A stretch of DNA of 9,501 nt from Burkholderiaceae bacterium (GTDB lineage: Bacteria > Pseudomonadota > Gammaproteobacteria > Burkholderiales > Burkholderiaceae_E): contig JALQWJ010000047.1 of assembly GCA_023258775.1 (NCBI GenBank), positions 1 to 9,501 of the forward strand, written 5' to 3'. This document shows positions 1-7,647 of the stretch, piece by piece (position 1 is the first letter of the stretch; the number at the start of each line of letters is the position of its first letter). The position numbers and the translations under genes are program-made. The notes under the pieces were generated by a model. The model made no database searches and was not told the origin of the DNA. It saw only the letters and a program-made list of their open reading frames with translations.

Positions 1-302
1 CCGAGAAAGATCATTACCGACCAGAATCCCACCAAGCCTATTTCCTGATAGGCAGCGGCCCAAGGAAATAAGAACGCGATTTCAAGATCGAAAAGAATAA
101 AAAGAATAGCAACCAGGTAATAACGCACATCGAACTTGATGCGCGCGTCTTCGAAAGCATCAAAGCCACATTCATAAGGAGAAAGTTTTTCTGCGTTTGG
201 ACGCGAAGGACCAAGCAGCTTACCAAGCACGATGGGGCCGATGCCCACGAGAGAGCCGACCAAAATAAACAAGATGACCGGCAAGTACTGGCTCAAGTCC
301 AT
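1..302 (-). CDS. nuoA: NADH-quinone oxidoreductase subunit A, 3' end cut off by the window
   Basis: This is a membrane-arm subunit of respiratory complex I (NADH:quinone oxidoreductase) in the inner membrane. The reverse-strand translation starts at the ATG at 302 ([10 protein letters not shown]) and stays open for 100 codons to the window edge. It shows the family signatures: a first membrane helix at about residues 7-28, the loop motif SPYECGFD at 41-48 with the conserved Glu and Cys, and [11 protein letters not shown] at 71-81 in the second helix. The family is usually near 119 residues, so about 20 C-terminal residues lie outside the window. A purine-rich stretch (AAGGGAAG) lies about 10 nt upstream of the start. 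The gene follows tRNA-Leu by 50 bp. It is presumably the first gene of a nuo operon running out of the window to the left. The family call is secure. Confidence 0.97.
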   Translation of the reverse strand, partial: MDLSQYLPVILFILVGSLVGIGPIVLGKLLGPSRPNAEKLSPYECGFDAFEDARIKFDVRYYLVAILFILFDLEIAFLFPWAAAYQEIGLVGFWSVMIFL

Positions 303-325
303 AGATGACGCTTCTTCCCTTTTGA

Positions 326-346
326 GTACTACATATCGTGTACTAC
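326..346. repeat. short direct repeat GTACTAC upstream of nuoA
   Basis: The heptamer GTACTAC occurs at 326-332 and again at 340-346, a 14-bp period, in the 50-bp gap between tRNA-Leu and nuoA. Because GTAC is self-complementary, the pair can also be read as a short inverted repeat. It could be an operator half-site pair or chance; nothing else supports a function. Confidence 0.3.
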
Positions 347-352
347 TTATTA

Positions 353-437
353 TGGTGCCGACGGCGAGACTCGAACTCGCACAGCTTTCGCCACTACCCC
401 CTCAAGATAGCGTGTCTACCAATTTCACCACGTCGGC
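353..437 (-). tRNA. tRNA-Leu, anticodon GAG
   Basis: The reverse strand folds as a class II (long variable arm) tRNA of 85 nt. The 7-bp acceptor stem pairs GCCGACG (437-431) with CGTCGGC (363-357), followed by discriminator A and an encoded CCA (355-353). The D arm contains AATTGGTAGAC, the usual leucine-tRNA form. The anticodon stem pairs CTATC with GGTAG around the loop TTGAGGG, giving anticodon GAG, which reads CUC and CUU. The T arm is GCGAG-TTCGAGT-CTCGC. The gene lies 14 bp after secG and 50 bp before nuoA. The same secG/tRNA-Leu(GAG) adjacency is known in E. coli (secG-leuU), so this is an old arrangement. With no terminator on either side, it is probably cut out of a longer mRNA by RNases P and E. 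Confidence 0.96.
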
Positions 438-451
438 TTGCGGCTCGCATT

Positions 452-907
452 CTACTTGGTTTTTTCGCTTGTAGGCACTGGCACACTGTTTGTAGGCGCT
501 GGCGAATTGATTGGGGTATTCGCAGGAGCCACCGGCACTTGCTGGCTGGCTGCCGGGTTGCCTTGAGCAGGCGCCGGTGATTGGGACGGTGATTGGCCAG
601 GAATTTGCGAGCTTGGTCCTTGCTCCATCACACTTTTTGGCATTTGTGCGCCTCGACTTGCCGTATTGCCCATGTAAGCAAGGCCAAGGGTTGCAATGAA
701 AAAAACCGTGGCAGCGATAGCCGTTACACGACTGAGAAAATTCGCTGAACCGGTAGCGCCAAATAAGCTACCACTTGCGCCACCACCTGAAGAGCCAAAG
801 GCTGCACCCATATCGGCGCCTTTACCTTGTTGAATCAAGACGAGCACAATGACCGCAAGCGCACAAAGCACTTGCACCACCAATAACAAAGAACTCAACC
901 AAGCCAT
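452..907 (-). CDS. secG: protein-export membrane protein SecG
   Basis: SecG is the small accessory subunit of the SecYEG protein-conducting channel in the inner membrane and assists SecA-driven export. The 151-residue product has the family layout: membrane helix 1 at about residues 4-25, the conserved cytoplasmic loop LIQQGKGADMGAAFG (24-38) with a Gly/Ser-rich run to about 53, and helix 2 at about 61-79. A Pro/Ser/Gln/Ala-rich low-complexity tail covers about 85-151. The tail makes it longer than the 110-residue E. coli protein; proline-rich SecG tails vary a lot and probably matter little. The start is supported by AAGGA 8 nt upstream, which overlaps the last codons of tpiA; only 2 nt separate the two genes, so translation is probably coupled. 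tRNA-Leu follows directly. Confidence 0.96.
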   Translation of the reverse strand: MAWLSSLLLVVQVLCALAVIVLVLIQQGKGADMGAAFGSSGGGASGSLFGATGSANFLSRVTAIAATVFFIATLGLAYMGNTASRGAQMPKSVMEQGPSSQIPGQSPSQSPAPAQGNPAASQQVPVAPANTPINSPAPTNSVPVPTSEKTK

Positions 908-909
908 GC

Positions 910-1824
910 TTAATTTCCTTTAGGTAGGGGCGCAATGATACGTTGAACTGCAGCCTCGCCAATGGCCAGGAAATTCGTCGCTTGTAAGGCTGCCCCACCC
1001 ACCAGCGCGCCGTCGATATCTGGCATTGTAAAGAGAGCCTGGGCGTTTGCGGCGTTGACAGATCCGCCGTAAAGAATTCTGATGCTTGATCCTGGCCAAT
1101 TTAACTGATTAAGACGCTGACGGATGAAAGCGTGGACAAGCTGTGCATCCTCAGGCTTTGCGCTTTTGCCAGTGCCAATTGCCCAAACCGGCTCATAGGC
1201 GATCACAAGCTGCGATGCCAACGCTTGACCCGACAAAGCTTGATTCGAGCTAAGCATGTGCAACGCTTCATGAGTCGTATCAGACTCAAGTGTCGTTGAT
1301 CCGTCCTCGGAGAGATCGAGCCGAAGGTTTGCAAGGACCTCCAGTTGATTGGTGATTACCGCTTCGGTTTGACCTTGAAGCCGCGCTTGCTCAGACTCGC
1401 CCACACAAAATACAGCCTGCAAACCAGCGCCGATGGCGCGCTTTAGCTTTTGGGCGATAAGCACTTCCGATTCAGCAAAATACTGCCGGCGCTCCGAATG
1501 ACCAACCAAAACAGCCTTGCAGGCGCAATCGAGCAGCATTTCAGCGCTGACTTCACCGGTAAATGCGCCATCCTTAGCAGCGGAAAGATCCTGAGCACCT
1601 AGCCTGATTGATCGCTCCGGATGTTTTGTCTGACTTGCATGAATCATTTCGCCAATGATTTGCAAGTGCACATAAGGCGGACACATCAGCCAATCAAGCG
1701 TTTGGAGCTCTTCGCGATGGCCTATACCCTCCAGGACGGCCGCACAAAGCTGAGCAGCACCCCTCAAGGTTCCGTTCATTTTCCAATTGCCGGCTATCAG
1801 GCGCCTACGAGAAAGAGCCGTCAT
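910..1824 (-). CDS. tpiA: triosephosphate isomerase (long form with an insertion)
   Basis: This cytoplasmic enzyme interconverts dihydroxyacetone phosphate and glyceraldehyde 3-phosphate in glycolysis and gluconeogenesis. All catalytic landmarks are present: Asn13 and Lys15 in AGNWKMNG, the electrophile His109 in VGHSERR, the catalytic base Glu211 in [12 protein letters not shown] with mobile loop 6, and phosphate-binding LYGGSV (251-256) and LVGGAAL (274-280). At 304 residues it is about 50 longer than the usual 250. Most of the excess lies at about 165-203, between the CVGES segment after strand 5 and the LVIAYEP strand. This stretch is Ser/Thr/Leu/acidic and matches nothing I know in the family. 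A smaller excess lies near 62-72. The start is 12 bp after the pssA stop, with a weak AAGAG upstream. Function is secure because every active-site residue is kept; the insertion is the odd part. Confidence 0.96.
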   Translation of the reverse strand: MTALSRRRLIAGNWKMNGTLRGAAQLCAAVLEGIGHREELQTLDWLMCPPYVHLQIIGEMIHASQTKHPERSIRLGAQDLSAAKDGAFTGEVSAEMLLDCACKAVLVGHSERRQYFAESEVLIAQKLKRAIGAGLQAVFCVGESEQARLQGQTEAVITNQLEVLANLRLDLSEDGSTTLESDTTHEALHMLSSNQALSGQALASQLVIAYEPVWAIGTGKSAKPEDAQLVHAFIRQRLNQLNWPGSSIRILYGGSVNAANAQALFTMPDIDGALVGGAALQATNFLAIGEAAVQRIIAPLPKGN

Positions 1825-1836
1825 GAGCGCTCTTGA

Positions 1837-2676
1837 TTAGGCAGACTCATTAGGCTCATGTCTTGCAAAGGGTGAAGGCCGACCTTTGGCGCGTAACCAG
1901 CCCGCATAGATCCAACCCGACAGTCCATAGCCCAAAAAGAACAAAAAGAGCACAAGCGCAGGATCGAGTGACACCAGACCAAAAACCAACATAAAGGCAA
2001 AGGCAGTCATGAAGGAAACCCGACGACGCGGATTCATGGTTTTAAAGCTGTAAAAAGGAGCATTCGAGACCATCGTTAGCCCTGCATAAATGGTGATTAA
2101 CCAACCCAGCAAGGCCAAGTCAGGTCCACGCCATTCGACAAGTTTCATCGCCTCAAGTTCAGTAAAAGTCCAGATCAAACCCACCACCATGGCAGCAGCA
2201 GCGGGAGAAGGGAGCCCCTGAAAAAAGCGCTTATCGACAGCGCCAAGATTGGTATTAAAGCGCGCCAAACGTAAGGCTGCCCCCGCGACATAAACAAATG
2301 CTGCAACCCAACCAAATTTCCCCAATCCTTTCAGCGCCCACTCATACATGATGAGCGCGGGTGCTGCGCCGAAAGAAACCATATCCGACAGGCTATCGTA
2401 CTGCTCACCAAACGCACTCGTGGTTCCGGTCCACCGAGCTACGCGTCCATCAAGGCTATCGAAAATCAAAGCAAAAAAACAAAGCATTGCTGCCAGATCG
2501 AAGCGATGATTCATGCCTTGAACTATCGAGGTAAAGCCGCAGAAAAGCGAGGCGGTGGTGAATAAATTGGGTAGCCAATAAACGCCGCGGGGACGCTTTT
2601 TTGCTGCATGGCTTTGCTCATCGGCGGCGAGGCCTCGTCCTTCATCGCTCGAAGGCCCCTTGCCTTGATCAAGCAC
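1837..2676 (-). CDS. pssA: CDP-diacylglycerol--serine O-phosphatidyltransferase
   Basis: This integral membrane enzyme makes phosphatidylserine from CDP-diacylglycerol and L-serine, the step before decarboxylation to phosphatidylethanolamine. It carries the complete CDP-alcohol phosphotransferase motif D-x2-D-G-x2-A-R-x8-G-x3-D-x3-D, with Asp73, Asp76, Gly77, Ala80, Arg81, Gly90, Asp94 and Asp98. Several hydrophobic helices follow (about 120-136, 160-172, 186-203 and 222-262). This is the integral-membrane type II enzyme, unlike the phospholipase D-type PssA of E. coli. The first 30 residues are polar and charged. I accept the GTG start at 2676 because GGAG lies 7 nt upstream inside psd, and it gives an 8-bp overlap with psd, typical of coupled translation. 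Both enzymes act in sequence, so pairing them in one operon makes sense. Confidence 0.95.
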   Translation of the reverse strand: MLDQGKGPSSDEGRGLAADEQSHAAKKRPRGVYWLPNLFTTASLFCGFTSIVQGMNHRFDLAAMLCFFALIFDSLDGRVARWTGTTSAFGEQYDSLSDMVSFGAAPALIMYEWALKGLGKFGWVAAFVYVAGAALRLARFNTNLGAVDKRFFQGLPSPAAAAMVVGLIWTFTELEAMKLVEWRGPDLALLGWLITIYAGLTMVSNAPFYSFKTMNPRRRVSFMTAFAFMLVFGLVSLDPALVLFLFFLGYGLSGWIYAGWLRAKGRPSPFARHEPNESA

Positions 2677-3331
2677 CGCGCGGCTCCAATCTTGCCAATA
2701 CCGTGCTGGTCGCCTTCACCACCTGACCAACCGTCACTTGGGGCCGGGAGTCTGGGGGCAAATAAAGATCGACCCGTGATCCAAAACGGATAAAGCCATA
2801 ACGGGCTGCCCGATCAAGTTCATCGCCGGGTTGGACATAACATAGGATGCGCCTTGCGATGAGCCCAGCGATTTGTACCGCAGTGACCAACCTACCCTGC
2901 GCATCGCGAATAACCACTGCATTTCTTTCGTTTTCTAGCGAAGCCTTATCAAGCGCAGCATTGAAAAAACGACCACTGAAATAATTGACTTGTTCAACAC
3001 GCCCGGCAAGTGGCGTTCGATTCGAATGCACATTGAACACATTCATGAAAACGCTAATTTTCAGCGCTGGGCGGTCAGCATAGGGATCTTCGCAAAGTTC
3101 AATAGCGACGATTCTGCCATCTGCAGGCGAAAGAACATCGTCAGGATCCGCCGAACCAACTCGCGGTGGATCCCGAAAAAACTGGAGCACGAAAATCGCA
3201 ACGATCCACAACATCCCCCCAAGAAATGAGCCCAGCCACGCATCAGCCAACATGGCTGCAAGGACTGCCATTGCCAAAAATGGCCAACCCTCACGGGCGA
3301 TAATTGGATGTGGCCATGGAAATTGGCGCAT
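2669..3331 (-). CDS. psd: phosphatidylserine decarboxylase proenzyme (short form)
   Basis: This membrane-associated, pyruvoyl-dependent enzyme decarboxylates phosphatidylserine to phosphatidylethanolamine. The proenzyme cuts itself at a Gly-Ser pair, seen here as [11 protein letters not shown] with Gly184-Ser185; Ser185 would become the pyruvoyl group of the roughly 36-residue alpha chain. Other conserved segments are [12 protein letters not shown] (68-79, with Asp71) and [17 protein letters not shown] (94-110, with His102). A hydrophobic N-terminal stretch at about 17-53 would anchor it in the membrane. At 220 residues it belongs to the short PSD class common in proteobacteria other than enterics. 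The ATG has GGGGA about 4 nt upstream. The stop codon lies inside the start of pssA, the enzyme acting just before it in the pathway. Confidence 0.96.
   Translation of the reverse strand: MRQFPWPHPIIAREGWPFLAMAVLAAMLADAWLGSFLGGMLWIVAIFVLQFFRDPPRVGSADPDDVLSPADGRIVAIELCEDPYADRPALKISVFMNVFNVHSNRTPLAGRVEQVNYFSGRFFNAALDKASLENERNAVVIRDAQGRLVTAVQIAGLIARRILCYVQPGDELDRAARYGFIRFGSRVDLYLPPDSRPQVTVGQVVKATSTVLARLEPRGA
2677..2687 (-). promoter_or_regulatory. ribosome binding site deciding the pssA GTG start
   Basis: On the reverse strand GGAG (2687-2684) lies 7 nt ahead of the GTG at 2676, within the last codons of psd. This ideal spacing, and the lack of a nearby ATG with as good a site, is why the GTG is taken as the pssA start. 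Confidence 0.6.
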
Positions 3332-3366
3332 CGCTTCCCCAGTTTAAAGCGTGAATGATTTGCTCA

Positions 3367-3389
3367 GACGCAGTTGTTTAAGCTGCGTC
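3367..3389 (-). other. intercistronic hairpin between ilvC and psd
   Basis: GACGCAGTT (3367-3375) and AGCTGCGTC (3381-3389) form a 9-bp stem with one G-U pair and a 5-nt loop, in the 70-bp gap after ilvC. On the transcribed (minus) strand it is followed by TGAGCAAATC, with no U run, so it is not a standard intrinsic terminator. It may protect the 3' end of the ilvC message, mark a processing site, or act as a partial stop before the lipid genes. Confidence 0.5.
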
Positions 3390-3401
3390 CTGCACCACAA
3401 C

Positions 3402-4460
<1,059 letters not shown>

Positions 4461-4462
4461 TC

Positions 4463-4484
4463 AAAAACCGAAGGCAGGCTCGGC
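4463..4484 (-). terminator. weak terminator- or attenuator-like hairpin between ilvH and ilvC
   Basis: On the transcribed strand GCCGAG (4484-4479) can pair with CTTCGGT (ending at 4467), giving about 6 bp including two G-U pairs around a CCTGCC loop. A run of T follows (TTTTGATTATTT). A competing 4-bp hairpin just upstream (CTCG 4492-4489 with CGAG 4482-4479) shares the same arm. The stem is short, so at most partial termination is expected. It could lower ilvC read-through from the ilvIH transcript or be a chance fold. Confidence 0.3.
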
Positions 4485-4517
4485 TTCGCGAGGCATTCTC
4501 AATCGCGCAAAGCATGC

Positions 4518-5009
4518 TCAAATACGCAATACACGTTCGCCGCGCGCAATCCCGGAAGTCCCAGTGCGAACCGTTTCGATAATTGCTGAGCGTTCAATAG
4601 CTTCAATAAATGCGTCGAGCTTTCCGCCATCGCCGGTCAGTTCAATCGTGTAGGTCTTATCGGTAACATCAATCACTCGACCACGAAAAATATCTGCCAT
4701 ACGCTTCATTTCTTCGCGTTCTTTGCCAACCGCACGGACTTTGATGAGCATCAATTCACGCTCAATATGCGGGCTCTCGGTCAGGTCGACAACTTTGACC
4801 ACATCGATGAGCCGGTTCAATTGCTTGGTGATTTGCTCAATCACATCATCTGAGCCCGAGGTTGCGATTGTCATCCGGGATAAGGAATGGTCCTCGGTTG
4901 GCGCGACGGTTAGTGCCTCAATGTTGTAACCACGTGCGGAAAACAGTCCAACCACCCGAGATAAAGCGCCGGGCTCGTTTTCCAAAAGGATCGATATGAT
5001 ATGTCTCAT
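4518..5009 (-). CDS. ilvH: acetolactate synthase small (regulatory) subunit
   Basis: This is the regulatory subunit of acetohydroxyacid synthase; it raises activity of the large subunit and gives valine feedback inhibition. The 163-residue product aligns by eye with E. coli IlvH. An N-terminal ACT domain begins MRHIISILLENEPGALSRVV and continues through GLFSARGYNIEALTVAPTED to about residue 75. A C-terminal domain (about 83-160) has REEMKRMADIFRGRVIDV and ELTGDGGKLDAFI. Positions linked in E. coli IlvH to valine binding are kept (Asn11, Gly14, Asn29, Ala36), so the enzyme is probably valine-sensitive. It starts 11 bp after the ilvI stop, with GAGGG 6-7 nt upstream, so the two subunits are made from one message. 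The name ilvN is also used for this family. Confidence 0.97.
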   Translation of the reverse strand: MRHIISILLENEPGALSRVVGLFSARGYNIEALTVAPTEDHSLSRMTIATSGSDDVIEQITKQLNRLIDVVKVVDLTESPHIERELMLIKVRAVGKEREEMKRMADIFRGRVIDVTDKTYTIELTGDGGKLDAFIEAIERSAIIETVRTGTSGIARGERVLRI

Positions 5010-5020
5010 GACAAGCCCTC

Positions 5021-6742
5021 TTAGAGATCTTCAGCGCCAAGAATCATCTCGGTGAGGCCCTTGCCTCCTTGCACCATCGGCCAGACATTTTCAGTCTGAT
5101 CGGTAATGAAATCGAGAAACACCAGTCGGTCTTTGTACTTGCCAAAAGCATCGCGTAGCGCCGCTTCGACATCCGCAGGATTTTCGATTCGTAAACCAAC
5201 ATGCCCATAGGCTTGGGCTAATGCCACAAAATCAGGCAAGGCGTCCATATATGACTGTGAATAACGGCTACCGTATTCAATCTCCTGCCACTGACGAACC
5301 ATGCCTAAATATCGGTTATTCAAATTAATAATTTTTACCGGTAACTGGTATTGTTTACAGGTTGAAAGTTCCTGAATATTCATTTGAATAGAACCTTCCC
5401 CGGTAATGCATGCCACCGTGGCATCCGGGTGCGCTAACAATACGCCCATGGCGTAGGGAAGCCCCACGCCCATCGTCCCCAAGCCACCCGAATTGATCCA
5501 GCGCCGAGGCTTATCGAAGGGGTAGAACTGGGCAGCGAACATTTGGTGCTGTCCGACATCGGATGTGACATAAGCATCGCCACCTGTGACCTCCCAGAGC
5601 TTTTGCACAACAAACTGAGGCTTGATGAGCTCGTCGCTTTGCTTATAGGCAAGGCAATCCTTTGCTCGCCATTGTTCAATTTGATCCCACCATGGCTTCA
5701 ATGACTTAGTACTTGTACGTGCTGAGTCGCCTGCGCTTTCGTTAAGCTGGCTTATAAGTTCTTGCATCGAATCCTTGACGTCGCCGACGATTGGTAAATC
5801 GACCTTGACACGCTTTGATATCGACGAAGGATCAATATCGATATGAATAATTTTTCTTGGATTTTGTGCGAAGTGTTTGGGATTACCGATCACTCGATCG
5901 TCAAAACGCACACCAATAGCCAGTAAGACATCGCAATGTTGCATGGCCATATTGGCTTCATAGGTGCCGTGCATACCGGGCATACCCACAAACTGCCGGC
6001 TGCTTGCGCGGTAGGCGCCCAGACCCATTAAGGTATTGGTGCAAGGAGCGCCGATCAAATCGACCAAGGCGTTTAATTCATCGGAGGCTTCGCCTAGAAT
6101 GACGCCACCACCGGTATAAATCATAGGCCGTTCGGCAGTCAGCAACATTTGCGCTGCCTTACGGATCTGCCCTTGATGTCCCTTAACAATCGGATTGTAG
6201 GAACGAAGCGTGACTTCCTTCGGATAGTGAAACTTGCACTTGTTGCGGGTGACATCCTTAGGAATATCAATCAACACCGGACCGGGACGTCCTGATCGAG
6301 CAATATGGAAAGCTTTCGCGAAGGTTGCAGCCAGATCTTTAACATCGCGAACGAGAAAATTATGCTTAACGCAAGGCCTTGTGATGCCAATCGCATCGCA
6401 CTCCTGAAATGCGTCTTCGCCGATCGCATGGGTTGGCACCTGCCCCGAGATCACCACCATTGGAATTGAATCCATGTAGGCCGTTGCGATACCGGTGACT
6501 GCGTTGGTAAGACCTGGTCCACTTGTGACGATGCACGCGCCAACGCTTTGTGTGCTTCGAGCATAAGCGTCCGCGGCGTGAACAGCTGCCTGTTCATGGC
6601 GAACCAAAATATGTTCGAAGGCTTTTTGTTTGTAAATCTCGTCGTAAATATAGAGAACAGCACCGCCTGGATAGCCAAACAAATGCTTAACACCCTCTTC
6701 AGCGAGACAACGGCAGACGATTTCTGCGCCAGTTAGTTCCAT
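5021..6742 (-). CDS. ilvI: acetolactate synthase large (catalytic) subunit
   Basis: This thiamine diphosphate- and FAD-dependent enzyme joins two pyruvates to 2-acetolactate, or pyruvate and 2-oxobutyrate to acetohydroxybutyrate, the first common step of branched-chain amino acid synthesis. The 573 residues match the 574 of E. coli IlvI. The N-terminal ThDP domain has GYPGGAVLYIYDEIY (23-37) and the catalytic Glu50 in VRHEQAAVHAADAYAR. The central FAD-binding domain is at about 190-345. The C-terminal ThDP/Mg2+ domain carries GEGSIQMNIQEL (448-459) ending in NLNNRYLG (473-480). The first Asp of the usual GDG motif is Glu here, a conservative change. AGGA lies 10 nt before the ATG, rather far. 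It is probably the first gene of the block, with a leader of about 180 nt upstream. The name ilvB is used for the same family. Confidence 0.97.
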   Translation of the reverse strand: MELTGAEIVCRCLAEEGVKHLFGYPGGAVLYIYDEIYKQKAFEHILVRHEQAAVHAADAYARSTQSVGACIVTSGPGLTNAVTGIATAYMDSIPMVVISGQVPTHAIGEDAFQECDAIGITRPCVKHNFLVRDVKDLAATFAKAFHIARSGRPGPVLIDIPKDVTRNKCKFHYPKEVTLRSYNPIVKGHQGQIRKAAQMLLTAERPMIYTGGGVILGEASDELNALVDLIGAPCTNTLMGLGAYRASSRQFVGMPGMHGTYEANMAMQHCDVLLAIGVRFDDRVIGNPKHFAQNPRKIIHIDIDPSSISKRVKVDLPIVGDVKDSMQELISQLNESAGDSARTSTKSLKPWWDQIEQWRAKDCLAYKQSDELIKPQFVVQKLWEVTGGDAYVTSDVGQHQMFAAQFYPFDKPRRWINSGGLGTMGVGLPYAMGVLLAHPDATVACITGEGSIQMNIQELSTCKQYQLPVKIINLNNRYLGMVRQWQEIEYGSRYSQSYMDALPDFVALAQAYGHVGLRIENPADVEAALRDAFGKYKDRLVFLDFITDQTENVWPMVQGGKGLTEMILGAEDL

Positions 6743-6746
6743 AACA

Positions 6747-6809
6747 TCAAAATCCTTTCAAAATCCGGCGTCTCCGACCCGTCGGCGCCTGCGCGGGGTA
6801 ACCGCTCAT
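6747..6809 (-). CDS. possible 20-codon upstream ORF in the ilvI leader
   Basis: A short reading frame on the ilvI transcript starts at the ATG at 6809 with AAGG 8 nt upstream. It encodes 20 residues beginning MSGYP and ending ILKGF, with four Arg codons in a row in the middle. Its TGA (6749-6747) lies only 4 nt before the ilvI ATG, and the AAAGGA used by ilvI forms its last codons. It is not rich in Val, Leu or Ile, so it does not look like a classical branched-chain attenuator peptide. It could couple ilvI translation to that of the leader, or be chance: nothing but position and a modest ribosome site supports it. Confidence 0.25.
   Translation of the reverse strand: MSGYPAQAPTGRRRRILKGF
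6767..6789 (-). promoter_or_regulatory. GC-rich hairpin just upstream of the ilvI ribosome site
   Basis: GGCG (6767-6770) and CGCC (6786-6789) flank CCGAC (6774-6778) and GTCGG (6781-6785), forming a compact fold with a 3-nt bulge. In the ilvI message it lies about 25 nt ahead of the start codon and inside the possible upstream ORF. It could tune translation initiation, but there is no U run to make it a terminator. Confidence 0.35.
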
Positions 6810-6851
6810 GACGCAGACCTTAGAGCCAGGCCCGTGAGGTTGATCGGACGC

Positions 6852-6880
6852 TCTGGAAAAGCGCTTATGGCGCCTCCAGA
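6852..6880. promoter_or_regulatory. 29-bp inverted repeat in the ilvI / sigma-factor divergent region
   Basis: Outer arms TCTGGA (6852-6857) and TCCAGA (6875-6880) enclose inner arms GCGC (6861-6864) and GCGC (6870-6873) around a 5-nt loop, with AAA opposite a single C as the internal loop. All ten arm pairs are Watson-Crick. As RNA it would form a stable hairpin about 110-140 nt upstream of ilvI in its leader. As DNA it could be an operator between the two divergent genes. Confidence 0.45.
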
Positions 6881-6928
6881 AGCTGTCGTATTTACGCGCG
6901 GAGCTTGTGAGCTACGCCAAAGCCCTCC

Positions 6929-6957
6929 AGTGTACTGCGGTGCAATAAGCCGAGCAA
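6929..6957 (-). promoter_or_regulatory. candidate sigma-70 promoter for the ilvI operon
   Basis: Reverse strand: TTGCTC (-35, 6957-6952), 17 nt, then TACACT (-10, 6934-6929). The spacing is ideal and the -10 keeps four of six consensus bases. Transcription would start near 6922, leaving a leader of about 180 nt. No equally good promoter is visible for the plus-strand sigma gene in the same gap. Confidence 0.4.
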
Positions 6958-6977
6958 ATGCGCTAGCATCGCGGGCC

Positions 6978-7568
6978 ATGTCTGACGCTCGCTTGCGTAC
7001 TCGCCAGGAACTCGACGCCTTTCTCGCATCGGTGGAGCGACGCGCCTTTAAAACGGCACTTTACGCCGTGCGCGATGAAGAGCTTGCGCTCGACATCGTG
7101 CAAGACAGTATGCTGAAACTTGCCCAACACTATGCTGACAGTCCTGGCGCGGAGTGGCCCTTAATCTTTCAACGCGTGCTGCAAAACACGATCAGGGATC
7201 ACTTTCGTCGCAGCCGTGTTAGGAACCTTTGGGTGAGTCTGCTCGGGAATTTGCGCGGTGCGGGCGACCCGGAAGCTGACAGCGAAACCAGTGAAACAGA
7301 CTTCCTCGACGCTGTAGCTGCCAGTTCAGGCTATGTTGCTGAGAGCGCAGAAAACATTGTTAATCGGCAGCAAAGCCTTGCATTAATGGAGCGAGCCCTT
7401 GAAAAGTTGCCTGCACGTCAACGGGAAGCCTTCTTGCTGCGTTATTGGGAAGGTTTAGACGTTCAAGAAACAGCACAGGTCATGGGGTGTTCTGAAGGTA
7501 GTGTTAAAACGCACTGCTCAAGAGCCGTTCAAAGCTTATCTGGCATGCTTCAAGCGCTAAAGCCCTAA
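6978..7568 (+). CDS. sigma-70-family RNA polymerase sigma factor (ECF-like)
   Basis: This alternative sigma factor would direct RNA polymerase to a dedicated promoter set. Starting at the ATG at 6978 it has 196 residues, a usual ECF length. Region 2 covers about 20-80 (ERRAFKTALYAVRDEELALDIVQDSMLKLAQHY, then IFQRVLQNTIRDHFRRSR). An acidic linker covers about 95-128, and region 4 about 133-186 (LPARQREAFLLRYWEGLD plus the helix-turn-helix VQETAQVMGCSEGSVKTHCSRAV). The frame is open upstream to a GTG at 6834, but those 48 codons do not look like protein of this family and cross the ilvI promoter, so the internal ATG is preferred; its ribosome site is weak. It heads a cluster with DUF3619, DUF3106 and RDD genes. 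No GGAAC-type ECF -35 is visible upstream, so autoregulation is not evident. Targets cannot be read from the sequence. Confidence 0.92.
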   Translation: MSDARLRTRQELDAFLASVERRAFKTALYAVRDEELALDIVQDSMLKLAQHYADSPGAEWPLIFQRVLQNTIRDHFRRSRVRNLWVSLLGNLRGAGDPEADSETSETDFLDAVAASSGYVAESAENIVNRQQSLALMERALEKLPARQREAFLLRYWEGLDVQETAQVMGCSEGSVKTHCSRAVQSLSGMLQALKP

Positions 7569-7647
7569 TTCATCAAAGCATCTGGTCCATTGCCACAATA
7601 ATCACGCAAACTGAGAACACCCTAAAGTCCCGCAGCACGACGAAAAC

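Noticed and set aside
2734..2922. Other-frame reading frames inside psd, and similar ones inside pssA, tpiA, ilvC and ilvI
   Set aside because: They are shadows of genes whose protein families are clearly recognisable in the chosen frames.
5383..5400. Glu in place of Asp in the GDG metal/ThDP motif of IlvI (GEGS, residues 448-451)
   Set aside because: A conservative change that I recall seeing in other Burkholderiales IlvI proteins; all other motifs are intact, so it is not evidence of an inactive enzyme.
6743..6922. T-box riboswitch or classical branched-chain attenuator ahead of ilvI
   Set aside because: No T-box consensus or terminator with a U run is visible, and the short leader frame is not rich in Val, Leu or Ile codons.
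6834..6977. N-terminal extension of the sigma factor back to a GTG (48 extra codons)
   Set aside because: The extra residues do not resemble sigma factor sequence, the segment holds the likely ilvI promoter and a palindrome, and the ATG at 6978 gives the usual ECF length.
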